Shown here piece by piece: positions 8,135 through 16,863 of a DNA stretch of 64,000 nucleotides. The stretch comes from Flavobacterium denitrificans DSM 15936. Lineage in GTDB: Bacteria; Bacteroidota; Bacteroidia; Flavobacteriales; Flavobacteriaceae. Under the pieces are notes generated by a model that was not told where the DNA came from, searched no databases, and was given only the letters and a program-made list of their open reading frames with translations. Both the position numbers and the translations under genes were made by a program. Each line of letters opens with the position of its first letter. Position 1 is the first letter of the stretch. Location: contig NZ_AUDL01000015.1 of the NCBI RefSeq assembly GCF_000425445.1, positions 1 through 64,000 of the forward strand, given 5' to 3'.

Positions 8135-8164
8135 AAGGAACTCAGTTTTGAGTTCCTTTTTTTA
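8135..8164 (+). terminator. Terminator of the polyamine block
   Basis: AAGGAACTCA pairs perfectly with TGAGTTCCTT around the loop GTTT, followed by a run of T. It ends the operon-like set beginning with the arginine decarboxylase. Confidence 0.88.
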
Positions 8165-8263
8165 TTACTCTTAATAAAATTTTTCCTTTAAATAATAATT
8201 TAAAAAACAATTAAAATTTGAAAGAAAATTCTTTAAATTTATTATTTAAAATTTAATTGCAAC

Positions 8264-10384
8264 ATGACCAACGAAGTACTACACGCCAAACTAAAAGAGA
8301 ACTTTGGATTTGAAAAGTTTCGACCAAATCAGGAGACTATAATTAACACAGTACTTTCTGGCCAGGATACACTAGCAATTATGCCAACTGGTGGTGGAAA
8401 ATCGATATGTTTTCAATTGCCTGCTCTCATTTTGCCAGGGATTACAATTGTAATTTCGCCTTTAATTGCTTTGATGAAAGATCAGGTTGATAGTTTAAAG
8501 ACAAACGGAATTTCCGCTTGTTATATTAATAGCAGTCAATCGGCAGAGGAGCAGCAATTTTATATAGACAACTTAAAATCAAATAATTTTAAGCTCGTTT
8601 ATATTGCTCCAGAGAGTTTGTCATATCTAGATGTCATTTTTAACGAACTCACCATCAGCTTGATTGCTATTGACGAAGCGCATTGTATTTCTTCATGGGG
8701 GCATGACTTTAGACCTGCTTACACAAATTTAGGGTATTTAAAAAACCGCTTCCCTTCTACTCCAATTCTTGCTTTGACTGCGACTGCAGATAAAGCAACT
8801 CGTAGTGATATTACAAAACAGCTAAATTTAAAAAATCCAAAAACATTTGTTGCTTCATTCGACAGGAAAAATTTAAGTCTTGAAGTTCGTCCTGCGCTGG
8901 ATCGTGTAAAGCAAATTATTGATTTTATTGAAAAAAAGCCAAACGAATCAGGAATAATTTATTGCTTGAGCCGAAAGACAACAGAAGAGCTTGCTGAAAA
9001 ACTATCTAAAAACGGAATTCAGGCAAAAGCATATCATGCAGGTTTGGATAATGAAACCAGAGCTAAAACGCAAGATCAATTTATAAATGATGATTGTCAA
9101 GTAGTTTGCGCTACAATAGCTTTCGGAATGGGAATTGACAAATCAAATGTGCGTTGGGTAATTCATTATAATCTCCCAAAAAATATTGAGGGCTATTATC
9201 AAGAAATCGGACGCGCTGGTCGTGATGGTCTGCCAGCCGAAACCATAATGTTTGAAAGCTATGCTGATGTTATTCAACTTCAGAAATTTGCCTCTGAAGG
9301 ATTAAATTCTGATGTTCAGCTAGCTAAGTTAGATCGTATGAAGCAATATGCAGATGCTGTGAGTTGCCGACGAAAAATTTTACTTTCTTATTTTGGCGAG
9401 CTTGTAACTGAAAATTGCGGAAACTGCGATATTTGCAAAAATCCGCCAACTTTTTTCGATGGGACGATTCTCGCACAAAAAGCATTATCAGCAATTACAC
9501 GTTTACAGGAATCTGAGCCACTAGCGGTAATTGTTGATTTTTTAAGAGGCTCGAGAAATGCGTATATCTATGAAAAAAATTATCAAACGCTAAAAACGTA
9601 CGGAATTGGCGCTGATATTTCTTGGTACGATTGGAATCAATATTTAATTCAGCTTATAAATTTAGGATATTGCGAAATTGCTTTTCATCAACATAACAAA
9701 ATCTTGCTTACTTCTTTTGCTAAAAAAGTTTTATTTGAAGGTGAAAAAGTAAAGCTTACAACTGTTGTCAAGAAAGTAATTGATAAAAATGAAATTAAAC
9801 AAGAAAAAGCAAAAGCGATTAAAAATTCTCTTTTTGAAACACTTCGAAAATTGCGCTATGAAATCGCAAAAGAAGAAGAAGTTCCAGCTTATGTAATTTT
9901 TAGTGATGCAGCTTTAAGGCAAATGGAACTTTTGCGACCAATGAATGAGGATGAATTCCTTGCTGTCGAAGGAGTTGGAAAGGTCAAATTGGAAAAATAT
10001 GGCTCTGAATTTATTAATGCAATAATTCAATTTCATAGAAACAAATCAGTTATCAAAAAAGAGAAAAAAGACAGTACTTATAAAAAAACTTTAGAATTAT
10101 TTGAAAACGGCATATCTGTTGAAGAAATTGCAGAAAGAAGAAATATCAGCCAGACGACTGTAATTTCACATTTGGCAAAATTATATGTTGATGGATATAA
10201 TTTAGATTTAAGCCAATTCGTTTCCGAGGAAGAAATTGAAAAAATCAGAAATGCTCAATTAAAACTTGAAAACCCAAATGCTTTAAAACCGTATTTCGAT
10301 TATTTTGAAGAAAAAATATCGTACGATAAAATCCGTTTTGGCTTAGCTTTCATAGAACGAAAGAATCAAAGCCAACAAGTTTAA
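8264..10384 (+). CDS. recQ: ATP-dependent DNA helicase RecQ
   Basis: 3'-5' superfamily 2 helicase for recombination and fork repair. Seen are Walker A MPTGGGKS (Lys46), the DEAH box (137-140) followed by CISSWGHDFRP, motif VI QEIGRAGRDG, and the RecQ zinc site Cys368, Cys385, Cys388, Cys391. After the winged-helix RQC region comes an HRDC domain (about 528-595, LRPMNEDEFLAVEGVG). The last 100 residues resemble a helix-turn-helix segment (NISQTTVISHLAKL), as in RecQ1-type proteins. At 706 residues it is complete. It is monocistronic between two terminators. Confidence 0.96.
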   Translation: MTNEVLHAKLKENFGFEKFRPNQETIINTVLSGQDTLAIMPTGGGKSICFQLPALILPGITIVISPLIALMKDQVDSLKTNGISACYINSSQSAEEQQFYIDNLKSNNFKLVYIAPESLSYLDVIFNELTISLIAIDEAHCISSWGHDFRPAYTNLGYLKNRFPSTPILALTATADKATRSDITKQLNLKNPKTFVASFDRKNLSLEVRPALDRVKQIIDFIEKKPNESGIIYCLSRKTTEELAEKLSKNGIQAKAYHAGLDNETRAKTQDQFINDDCQVVCATIAFGMGIDKSNVRWVIHYNLPKNIEGYYQEIGRAGRDGLPAETIMFESYADVIQLQKFASEGLNSDVQLAKLDRMKQYADAVSCRRKILLSYFGELVTENCGNCDICKNPPTFFDGTILAQKALSAITRLQESEPLAVIVDFLRGSRNAYIYEKNYQTLKTYGIGADISWYDWNQYLIQLINLGYCEIAFHQHNKILLTSFAKKVLFEGEKVKLTTVVKKVIDKNEIKQEKAKAIKNSLFETLRKLRYEIAKEEEVPAYVIFSDAALRQMELLRPMNEDEFLAVEGVGKVKLEKYGSEFINAIIQFHRNKSVIKKEKKDSTYKKTLELFENGISVEEIAERRNISQTTVISHLAKLYVDGYNLDLSQFVSEEEIEKIRNAQLKLENPNALKPYFDYFEEKISYDKIRFGLAFIERKNQSQQV

Positions 10385-10387
10385 ATG

Positions 10388-10421
10388 AAAAATCCTGTGA
10401 AATTTACTTCACAGGATTTTT
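10388..10421. terminator. Bidirectional terminator between recQ and the DinB-like gene
   Basis: AAAAATCCTGTGAA (10388-10401) pairs perfectly with TTCACAGGATTTTT (10408-10421). The A and T flanks give a U-tract in either direction, serving two convergent genes. Confidence 0.88.
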
Positions 10422-10441
10422 AGTTTTACCTATTTTAAACC

Positions 10442-10957
10442 TTACAAATATCTTTCTTCAAAAACTTTTTGATGATGTTTTTGATGTCCAATCAATACAA
10501 AACCTAAAGCTCTAACGGAAATAGGGTTATTTGAAGCTGTGCCAATTCGTTTAAGTTGTTCTTTAGATAAGCTTTTGTAAAACAATAAGGTTGAATGTCT
10601 TACTGCTGAGAATTCAGTTAGCAAATCCTGAATGCTTCTTTTGTTTGAATCAGTATTTTCGGCATAATCATTTTCTTCAAAACTTGGAAGAGGCGTTTTG
10701 TCATTTCTTGAAAAACGCAACGCGCGATAAGCAAAAATACGTTCCGTATCTATGACATGTTGGATAATATCTTTGATTGTCCATTTTCCTTCTGCATAGC
10801 GGTAATCAAATTTATCCATTGGAATATTTTGAACAAATCGGATAAATTCATGTAACGAAATTTCCAGATTCTCAATCATTTGTCCGTCTCCGGCTTGTTT
10901 GATATAGTTTCCAAAATGACCTGAATATTCATTCTCTAACAATTCACTTACGTCCAT
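10442..10957 (-). CDS. DinB/YfiT-like four-helix protein
   Basis: 171 residues with the DinB-superfamily layout: an N-terminal helix, then KWTIKDIIQHVIDTERIF with the first His, and a C-terminal IGHQKHHQKVF with two more His. Together these form the three-His metal site typical of DinB/YfiT proteins, which act as metal-dependent thiol or other small-molecule transferases. The physiological substrate is unknown. It lies 30 nt downstream of ppc on the same strand and may be co-transcribed with it. Confidence 0.82.
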   Translation of the reverse strand: MDVSELLENEYSGHFGNYIKQAGDGQMIENLEISLHEFIRFVQNIPMDKFDYRYAEGKWTIKDIIQHVIDTERIFAYRALRFSRNDKTPLPSFEENDYAENTDSNKRSIQDLLTEFSAVRHSTLLFYKSLSKEQLKRIGTASNNPISVRALGFVLIGHQKHHQKVFEERYL

Positions 10958-10987
10958 TATTTTACAGATTATAGTTTGTGATTCGAA

Positions 10988-13573
10988 TTAAGCTGAGTTT
11001 CTACTAGCATTCGTATTGCCAAAAAGCGATCTAGTCACGATTTTTTCATAGACTTTAATCAAATCTTCATTTGCTTCTTTTTCTTTGTTTAATTCATTAA
11101 TCCTCAATAAAGCATATTGTTGAATTGTCAATAATGGCAATACAATACGCTCTCTAATTTGAATCGAAGCAATACCATCAGGATAATTTTCCATCAACGT
11201 TTTATGGCCTGCAATTTTAAGCAAAAGTCGTTTTGTTTCTGAAAATTCATCATAGATAATCTGCCAGAATTCGCCAAACTCAGGGTCTTTGCGCATATAA
11301 GCTGTTAATGGCAAAAATGATTTCGCTAATGACATCATACTGTTTTCAAGCAACGTTTTAAAGAACAATGAATTGTGGTAAAGATCGCTTACTTTTTCCC
11401 ATTGTCCAGATTCTTCAAAATGTTTCAAAGCAGAACCTACACCAAAAAACCCAGGTACGTTTTGTTTTAACTGACTCCAAGATCCAACAAACGGAATTGC
11501 TCTCAAGTCAGCAAAATCTAATGATTCTGATTTGCTTCTTTTTGACGGACGGCTTCCAATATTTGTTTTTGAGTAATATTTCAACGTACTCATTTTTTCT
11601 AAGTATGGAATAAATTTTGGGTGATTTTTAAAGCTCAAATACTTGTCATAACCCAAAGTCGCTAATTGCGTCAAAATTTGTGTTTCTTCAGCACTTAGTT
11701 CGTTTTCTTCTTTTTTGAACACCTGATTCGTAACCCCAGCAGTCAATAAATTCTCGATATTATATCGGCAAGAATCTAAAGTTCCAAAATTAGAGCTAAT
11801 AGTCTGGCCTTGAACTGTAATTTGAATTTCGTTATTCTCGATTTTCGGACCCAATGAAGCGTAGAATTTATGCGTTTTTCCACCACCACGTGCAGGAGGG
11901 CCACCACGTCCGTCAAAGAATATCGCTTTAATTCCATATTTTCTCGAAATTTCTGTCAACGAAATTTTTGCTTGATAAATGCTCCAGTTTGCCATCAAAT
12001 AACCACCATCTTTTGTTCCGTCAGAAAAACCAAGCATAATAGTTTGCTTGTTTCCTCTCGCTTCAAGATGTTTAGCATATTCCGGATTTGTATACAGCTG
12101 TTCCATAATAGAGTGCGCATTCTGTAAATCATCAACCGATTCGAACAGCGGAATAATATCAACTGTTGGATTTTCCCAATTGTTCAAACGAATCATTGCA
12201 AAAGTTTCCATTACATTCAGAGCACTTTCGTTATTACTTATGATGTAACGATTAGCTCCTTCTTCTCCATTATTCTGCTGAATTGTTTTAATCGCTTGAA
12301 CAGACTCTAGAGTCGATTTAGTAATTTCGTTTTCAAAATCAGCAGGATTTAAATTACCTTTTACTTTTGACAGAACATCAATTTTTTGATCTTCAGTCAA
12401 TTCATAATAATTTTTAGGGAAAATATCTGATCCAGAATTCAGGTAATAATTCACTACGTCTTTAAATACGGCATTATGAATTTTACTATTCTGACGAATA
12501 TCTAAAGTTGCAAAATGGAATCCAAAAAGATTGATCTTTACTAAAAGCGCTTCTAATTCATCTAAATATAAAGACTGATGTTTTTCAATTATTATAGTCC
12601 TGATCTTATTTAATTGAGCCAATAATTCTTCTAAAGTGATGAAGATTTCGCCTTTAGAATAAAATACCGAACGGTAAAGTTTATGTTCAAGTTCTGCGAC
12701 CAAAGTATCTACGCCTGAGAAAGTTAGCTTACGTTTTAAATTCCTCATTTCAACATAATAGCACTTCAAAATTGAAGTACGCAAACGATCCGCAACTTTC
12801 AAAGTAATTTCTGTTGTAACAAAAGGATTTCCATCACGATCACCTCCTGGCCAGAAACCAAGCTTGATTAATTGATTCTGAATTGCACTTCCGTTTAAAA
12901 TATTTTTCTGCAAATAATGAACAATCTCTCCTGAAGTTGCATAAAACACATTTTCTAAAAACCAGATCAAGCTCACGGCTTCATCATAAGGATTTGGTTT
13001 TACATTTTGAATAAAAGGTGTTTTTCCTAATTGTGCCAGTAATTGTTTAATCTCCAATAAATCATTCTTACGAATTGCTTCAGTCAAATCATTGATAATT
13101 CCCAAAACTGGCCCAGGATAAAACTGCGTTGGATGTGCTGTTAAAACCGTACGAACATTGAAGTTTTCTAAAAACTCAATCAATTCTTCGTCTTTTTCCT
13201 TAGCATCTGTTTTTTCTTTAATATCACGAAGAGATCCACGACCTTCCATATTATTTACTTCTGGAAAAGCTGCGTCTTCAATAGCATCAAATAATACAAT
13301 TTGACGTTCGATATATTGAATAAATCGAAACATTAAGTCGATTTTTTCCTTCTCAGAAGCATTGTTCAGAAACTTATTTGAGAAAAAATCAAAAATCTCT
13401 TTAGGTGTTTCTTGTTTTTTAAATCCCGTTTCACAAGTCTCTGTAAACAAAGGCAATAAAACACCTGTGTTGTCAATAGAGTCAAACGGCAATGTTATAA
13501 AAACACTATTATAAATGTAGTATTTAGAGAGAACGTCTTGATTAAAACGCTCAATTTTTGGTAACGTGTACAT
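10988..13573 (-). CDS. ppc: Phosphoenolpyruvate carboxylase
   Basis: Anaplerotic carboxylation of PEP to oxaloacetate. Seen are the catalytic His in TAHPTQ (His147), the PEP-binding WPGGDRDGNPF near 241, FHFATLDIRQN, GFSDGTKDGGY, and the glycine/arginine loop FDGRGGPPARGGG near 548. At 861 residues it is complete. The C-terminus reads ...NASRNSA, where PEPCs usually end in (R/Q)NTG, so the conserved terminal glycine is absent. It lies downstream of the Lrp-type regulator on the same strand, with a terminator hairpin between them only 34 nt before its ATG and no clear promoter after it. Confidence 0.95.
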   Translation of the reverse strand: MYTLPKIERFNQDVLSKYYIYNSVFITLPFDSIDNTGVLLPLFTETCETGFKKQETPKEIFDFFSNKFLNNASEKEKIDLMFRFIQYIERQIVLFDAIEDAAFPEVNNMEGRGSLRDIKEKTDAKEKDEELIEFLENFNVRTVLTAHPTQFYPGPVLGIINDLTEAIRKNDLLEIKQLLAQLGKTPFIQNVKPNPYDEAVSLIWFLENVFYATSGEIVHYLQKNILNGSAIQNQLIKLGFWPGGDRDGNPFVTTEITLKVADRLRTSILKCYYVEMRNLKRKLTFSGVDTLVAELEHKLYRSVFYSKGEIFITLEELLAQLNKIRTIIIEKHQSLYLDELEALLVKINLFGFHFATLDIRQNSKIHNAVFKDVVNYYLNSGSDIFPKNYYELTEDQKIDVLSKVKGNLNPADFENEITKSTLESVQAIKTIQQNNGEEGANRYIISNNESALNVMETFAMIRLNNWENPTVDIIPLFESVDDLQNAHSIMEQLYTNPEYAKHLEARGNKQTIMLGFSDGTKDGGYLMANWSIYQAKISLTEISRKYGIKAIFFDGRGGPPARGGGKTHKFYASLGPKIENNEIQITVQGQTISSNFGTLDSCRYNIENLLTAGVTNQVFKKEENELSAEETQILTQLATLGYDKYLSFKNHPKFIPYLEKMSTLKYYSKTNIGSRPSKRSKSESLDFADLRAIPFVGSWSQLKQNVPGFFGVGSALKHFEESGQWEKVSDLYHNSLFFKTLLENSMMSLAKSFLPLTAYMRKDPEFGEFWQIIYDEFSETKRLLLKIAGHKTLMENYPDGIASIQIRERIVLPLLTIQQYALLRINELNKEKEANEDLIKVYEKIVTRSLFGNTNASRNSA

Positions 13574-13606
13574 AATTGTGTTGTAGTTGGTTGGTTAATT
13601 AGTCAT

Positions 13607-13633
13607 AAAAAAACCCCAAGAGTAAACTTGAGG
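13607..13633 (-). terminator. Terminator or attenuator between the Lrp-like gene and ppc
   Basis: On the minus strand CCTCAAG pairs with CTTGGGG (one G-U pair) around a 6-nt loop and is followed by seven T. It closes the regulator gene but lies 34 nt upstream of ppc. ppc therefore needs either readthrough or a promoter overlapping the hairpin. Confidence 0.75.
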
Positions 13634-13662
13634 TATATTTTTATATAGCATTCAAGAAAATA

Positions 13663-14142
13663 TTACATATTTTTAAAAATAGTATGCATCAAACGCTTCT
13701 TATCGTTAATACTTTCTTCCAATGAAATCATAGTTTCTGTTCTGTAAACACCTTCGATGTCGTCAATCATAAAGATAACTTCTTTCGCGTGTTTAGTATC
13801 TTTTGCTCTAATTTTGCAAAAAATATTGAATTTACCTGTCGTTACAGAAGCTACTGTCACGAATGGAATTTGATTGATTCGCTCTAATACAAATTTTGTT
13901 TGAGACGTATTATTAAGGAATACACCTACATAAGCAATAAATGAATACCCTAATTTATCGTAATCTAAGGCTAACGAAGACCCCATAATGATACCGGCAT
14001 CCTCCATCTTTTTTACTCTAACATGTACTGTTCCAGCAGATATCAATAGTTTTTTTGCAATGTCAGTAAACGGAACTCTCGTATTGTCTATTAACATATC
14101 TAAAATCTGGTGATCTACTTCATCTAAACGAAATTTACTCAT
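13663..14142 (-). CDS. Lrp/AsnC family transcriptional regulator
   Basis: 159 residues: an N-terminal winged helix-turn-helix (about 5-60, LDEVDHQILDMLIDN...ISAGTVHVRVKKMEDAG) and a C-terminal RAM ligand-binding domain (about 70-150). These proteins form dimers and octamers that sense amino acids and control metabolic genes. It sits directly upstream of ppc on the same strand, so feedback of amino-acid status on oxaloacetate supply is a reasonable inference. The gene upstream on the same strand encodes an M14 carboxypeptidase. Confidence 0.93.
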   Translation of the reverse strand: MSKFRLDEVDHQILDMLIDNTRVPFTDIAKKLLISAGTVHVRVKKMEDAGIIMGSSLALDYDKLGYSFIAYVGVFLNNTSQTKFVLERINQIPFVTVASVTTGKFNIFCKIRAKDTKHAKEVIFMIDDIEGVYRTETMISLEESINDKKRLMHTIFKNM

Positions 14143-14174
14143 AATTCTTTAATTAATATTACTAATTGCTATTA

Positions 14175-14207
14175 CAAAGTATAAAAATATATATAAAAAA
14201 CAACAAA
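14175..14207 (-). promoter_or_regulatory. Probable promoter of the Lrp-like gene
   Basis: On the minus strand a TTTG (14204-14207) is followed about 22 nt later by TACTTTG (14175-14181), one base short of the TAnnTTTG consensus. It lies about 33 nt before the start codon. Confidence 0.35.
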
Positions 14208-14219
14208 TTCACATAAAAA

Positions 14220-15374
14220 TTAACTTTTTATCAACCCGTTAACAAATTTAATATTTTTATTTAAATAAAAATTTGCTTTTTGATTCGATTTCGGAAAATT
14301 ATCGTGGTCGTCAGAATAAATTGCGCCTTTTGCGTCATATTCATAATGTCCAAAATAATTTTCTAATTCTCCTGCTTCAACAATGTAAGCATTAAAATGA
14401 ATCTTATTTTCAATCAATTCTTCTTTGTATTGTGCGACAAAATTCGTAATAATTTCGATACCATCATAATTTATTTTGATATTTTTATACATAAAATCAT
14501 AAAAAACCACTTTATTTTGTGAAATATTCAAATAATCACCAATTCTATTATGAACTAAATCGTTTTCGGAAATCAGTTTAAACGCCGTAATTAGTGAGAA
14601 AAATATGAATTTTCGCGTAATTTCCCTATCGTAATCGCCTGCATAGTGCCCTGCTTCAAATAAAATGGTTGGGACACCTAAAAACTGAAAAGTATCTCCG
14701 ATACAATTAATATTAAAAGAATCATCAAAACGCCCAATTTGTCCTGGAATGTGTTTTTGCAACTCATCATTAATTCCTGCAATCAAGTTAATAGCAGTCA
14801 AACGGTTTGCGTTAACTTCTCTTTCTTCATTATAGGATGGTGCTAAAAATGAGACTGTTGCAGGTTTTCCAGTTTCTCCAGCGCCAAATATTGTTCTTTG
14901 GTCATGAAGGTTAAAGCAAAAATGAGGCTTGAAGCTCTCAAATACATCTCTTAAAACATTGCTTTCTGGCTGAGTTAAGTTTTGTGAATCACGATTTAAG
15001 TCAATTTTATTAGCATTTTCTCGTGTGTATAACTTCGCTCCATCTGGATTTAGTATGGGAATACTATAAAAGGTAAAAGTATCAAGCATTTTTTGAGCAA
15101 ACTCTGAACCGTTATTTAATACATTTATAAAGTCAAATAAAGCTTTTGTCGTTGTACTTTCGTTTCCGTGCATTTGCGACCAAAGATAAACGCGTGTTTT
15201 ACCTGTTCCAATTTGGTAACTATATATAGGTGCGCCTAGAACTGATTTTCCAATAACCGAAACTTGATTATTTGTGTTTAGTTTTTTCAATAAAGGCTCA
15301 ATATGATCTAAAGTCAAGTAACGACCTGATATAGATTCTTCTTTGTTCTGATTAAATAATTCTTCTAAATTCAT
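14220..15374 (-). CDS. M14-family zinc carboxypeptidase
   Basis: Zinc metallopeptidase of the carboxypeptidase A clan. Seen are the zinc ligands His69 and Glu72 in MHGNEST, NPDGAKLYTREN followed by IDLNRD (substrate-binding Asn/Arg), the third zinc His near 157 in FNLHDQR, and the catalytic Glu near 239 in LFEAGHYAGD. At 384 residues it covers the catalytic domain plus a C-terminal extension. No signal peptide is visible, so it is probably cytosolic and could trim peptides or peptidoglycan fragments. Its promoter carries two TTTAC...GTAAA inverted repeats shared with the divergent XRE regulator. Confidence 0.85.
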   Translation of the reverse strand: MNLEELFNQNKEESISGRYLTLDHIEPLLKKLNTNNQVSVIGKSVLGAPIYSYQIGTGKTRVYLWSQMHGNESTTTKALFDFINVLNNGSEFAQKMLDTFTFYSIPILNPDGAKLYTRENANKIDLNRDSQNLTQPESNVLRDVFESFKPHFCFNLHDQRTIFGAGETGKPATVSFLAPSYNEEREVNANRLTAINLIAGINDELQKHIPGQIGRFDDSFNINCIGDTFQFLGVPTILFEAGHYAGDYDREITRKFIFFSLITAFKLISENDLVHNRIGDYLNISQNKVVFYDFMYKNIKINYDGIEIITNFVAQYKEELIENKIHFNAYIVEAGELENYFGHYEYDAKGAIYSDDHDNFPKSNQKANFYLNKNIKFVNGLIKS

Positions 15375-15387
15375 TGTCTTTTGATTT

Positions 15388-15426
15388 GTTTACAAAAGTA
15401 AACATCTTTATTTTTACAAATGTAAA
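15388..15426 (-). promoter_or_regulatory. M14 gene promoter with two inverted-repeat operators
   Basis: On the minus strand the -7 box TACTTTTG (15393-15400) lies within GTTTAC-AAAA-GTAAAC (15388-15403), and a TTTG -33 box overlaps the perfect repeat TTTACA-AA-TGTAAA (15413-15426). Both promoter elements are thus covered by the same palindromic word, a layout expected for repression. Confidence 0.6.
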
Positions 15427-15624
15427 CTGCTGAAATTTGTGATAATTCAGAATTGTAAACAGAATTTATCGCTCTGCCAGAATGAATTTAAATTATAGTA
15501 TTAACAAATGTTATTATAGAATAAATATAAAACTTTTTATTTTAATTTCAGTTAGTTACATCTAATATATTAAAGTATTAGTTTAAATTATATTATTTTA
15601 TTTTTACATTTTGTAAGTCTAAAA

Positions 15625-15655
15625 TTGGCGATTCAGTTTCTTTTTGTTACATTTG
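15625..15655 (+). promoter_or_regulatory. Promoter of the XRE regulator
   Basis: TTG (15625-15627), a 20-nt spacer and TACATTTG (15648-15655). The -7 box sits within the inverted repeat TTACA-TT-TGTAA. A further repeat, TTTAC-AATG-GTAAA (15681-15694), spans the start codon itself, suggesting autoregulation. Confidence 0.65.
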
Positions 15656-15686
15656 TAAACAGGTAAATCTTTTAATGTAATTTACA

Positions 15687-16160
15687 ATGGTAAACATCGA
15701 TGATTTTGTAAAAAGGCTTGAAATTATACTCGATTACTATACTTTAAATGCCTCTTCATTTGCAGATAAAATTGGCGTACAGCGCTCAAGTATGTCTCAT
15801 CTCCTATCTGGTAGAAATAAACCAAGTCTGGATTTTGTCATGAAAATTCTTGAAGTTTTTCCCGATGTAGATTTATATTGGCTCTTAAATGGAAAAGGAA
15901 ATTTTCCTAAAAACAATGAGGAAATGAGCATTCAAAAATTTGATGTTATTTCAGAAATTGAAAAAACATCCCCTCCTATTTCTTCAAATGAAAATTTTAA
16001 TGCGTTTGATTTGTTTTCTGGAATCACCCCTGAAAAAGAAAAAGTAGAAACTAAAAATTCTACCCCAGTTAAAAATGAAATTTTTGCTTCAGAAGGAGAA
16101 GAAATCGAAAAAATTATCTTTTTTCATAAAAACGGAACATTTAAGGTATATATCCCGTAA
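15687..16160 (+). CDS. XRE-type helix-turn-helix regulator
   Basis: 157 residues. Residues 1-65 are a Cro/CI-type HTH (RLEIILDYYTLNASSFADKI, then QRSSMSHLLSGRNKPSL), continuing into FPDVDLYWLLNGKG, a signature of a common Bacteroidetes XRE family. Residues 75-140 are a low-complexity Glu/Lys/Asn linker, and the end (IEKIIFFHKNGTFKVYIP) is a short beta-strand-like tail. The ligand is unknown. Inverted repeats of TTTAC/GTAAA cover its promoter, its start codon and the divergent M14 promoter, so it probably represses itself and that gene. Confidence 0.85.
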   Translation: MVNIDDFVKRLEIILDYYTLNASSFADKIGVQRSSMSHLLSGRNKPSLDFVMKILEVFPDVDLYWLLNGKGNFPKNNEEMSIQKFDVISEIEKTSPPISSNENFNAFDLFSGITPEKEKVETKNSTPVKNEIFASEGEEIEKIIFFHKNGTFKVYIP

Positions 16161-16244
16161 TTCAAAAATTTCGCGTATTTGAAAATTTTTAAAAATATTT
16201 TTCATTTAAGCGATTCTCACGCAATTGAAAAAATATCAAAAATT

Positions 16245-16796
16245 TTAGATTTGGATTCCGTTCTCCGGAATTTTTCCAACTACTCCTATATAATGTCTTT
16301 TTAAGATTTCCCAATCGGCCTCATAATTTCCTGTCGGATAAAACGGTTTTCCTAAATTAACTTCTTTTTTTCCCCAATCAAAAGCAACGGGAACAATTGG
16401 CACATTCGCTTTAAGCGCGATATAATAAAAGCCAGTTCTAATTTCGTTCACTCCTTTTCGAGTTCCTTCTGGAGCAACTGCTAAACGAAATATTTCTTTG
16501 CGATCAAAAATTGCAGCAATAGAATCAACTTTGTTCAATCCGCCAGAACGGTCAAGCGGTTCACCTCCAACATTTTTAAAATAATAACCAAAAGGAAATT
16601 TGAATAATTCCTTCTTTCCAACCCAATTCATTTGCAGTCCAGAAATACCACGCGTTAAAAGCCCAATATAAAAATCATGATTGCTGGTGTGTGGCATAAC
16701 CATCAAAATGCATTTTTTTACATCTGCATTTTCGATTCCTTTGATTTTCCAGCCCATGAGCTTATAAAAGATGAATTTATATAGTTGTTTTTTCAT
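16245..16796 (-). CDS. PlsC-type 1-acylglycerol-3-phosphate acyltransferase
   Basis: 183-residue acyltransferase of the PlsC/AGPAT fold, acting on a lysophospholipid or related glycerolipid at the inner membrane. The catalytic H-x4-D is in HTSNHDF near residue 36; the substrate motif GGEPLDRSGG and the APEGTRKG block (about 98-105) follow, then IALKANVPIVPVAFDW. It is shorter than classical PlsC (about 240 aa) but has all core motifs. It is divergent from the next rightward cluster with only 67 bp between, and no clear terminator separates it from the convergent XRE gene. Confidence 0.87.
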   Translation of the reverse strand: MKKQLYKFIFYKLMGWKIKGIENADVKKCILMVMPHTSNHDFYIGLLTRGISGLQMNWVGKKELFKFPFGYYFKNVGGEPLDRSGGLNKVDSIAAIFDRKEIFRLAVAPEGTRKGVNEIRTGFYYIALKANVPIVPVAFDWGKKEVNLGKPFYPTGNYEADWEILKRHYIGVVGKIPENGIQI

Positions 16797-16863
16797 TAAA
16801 AAAGAATATTATTTCTGCAAAATAAAAGATTTAAAATGTATTTTTGGGTAAAAGCCTTATAAA

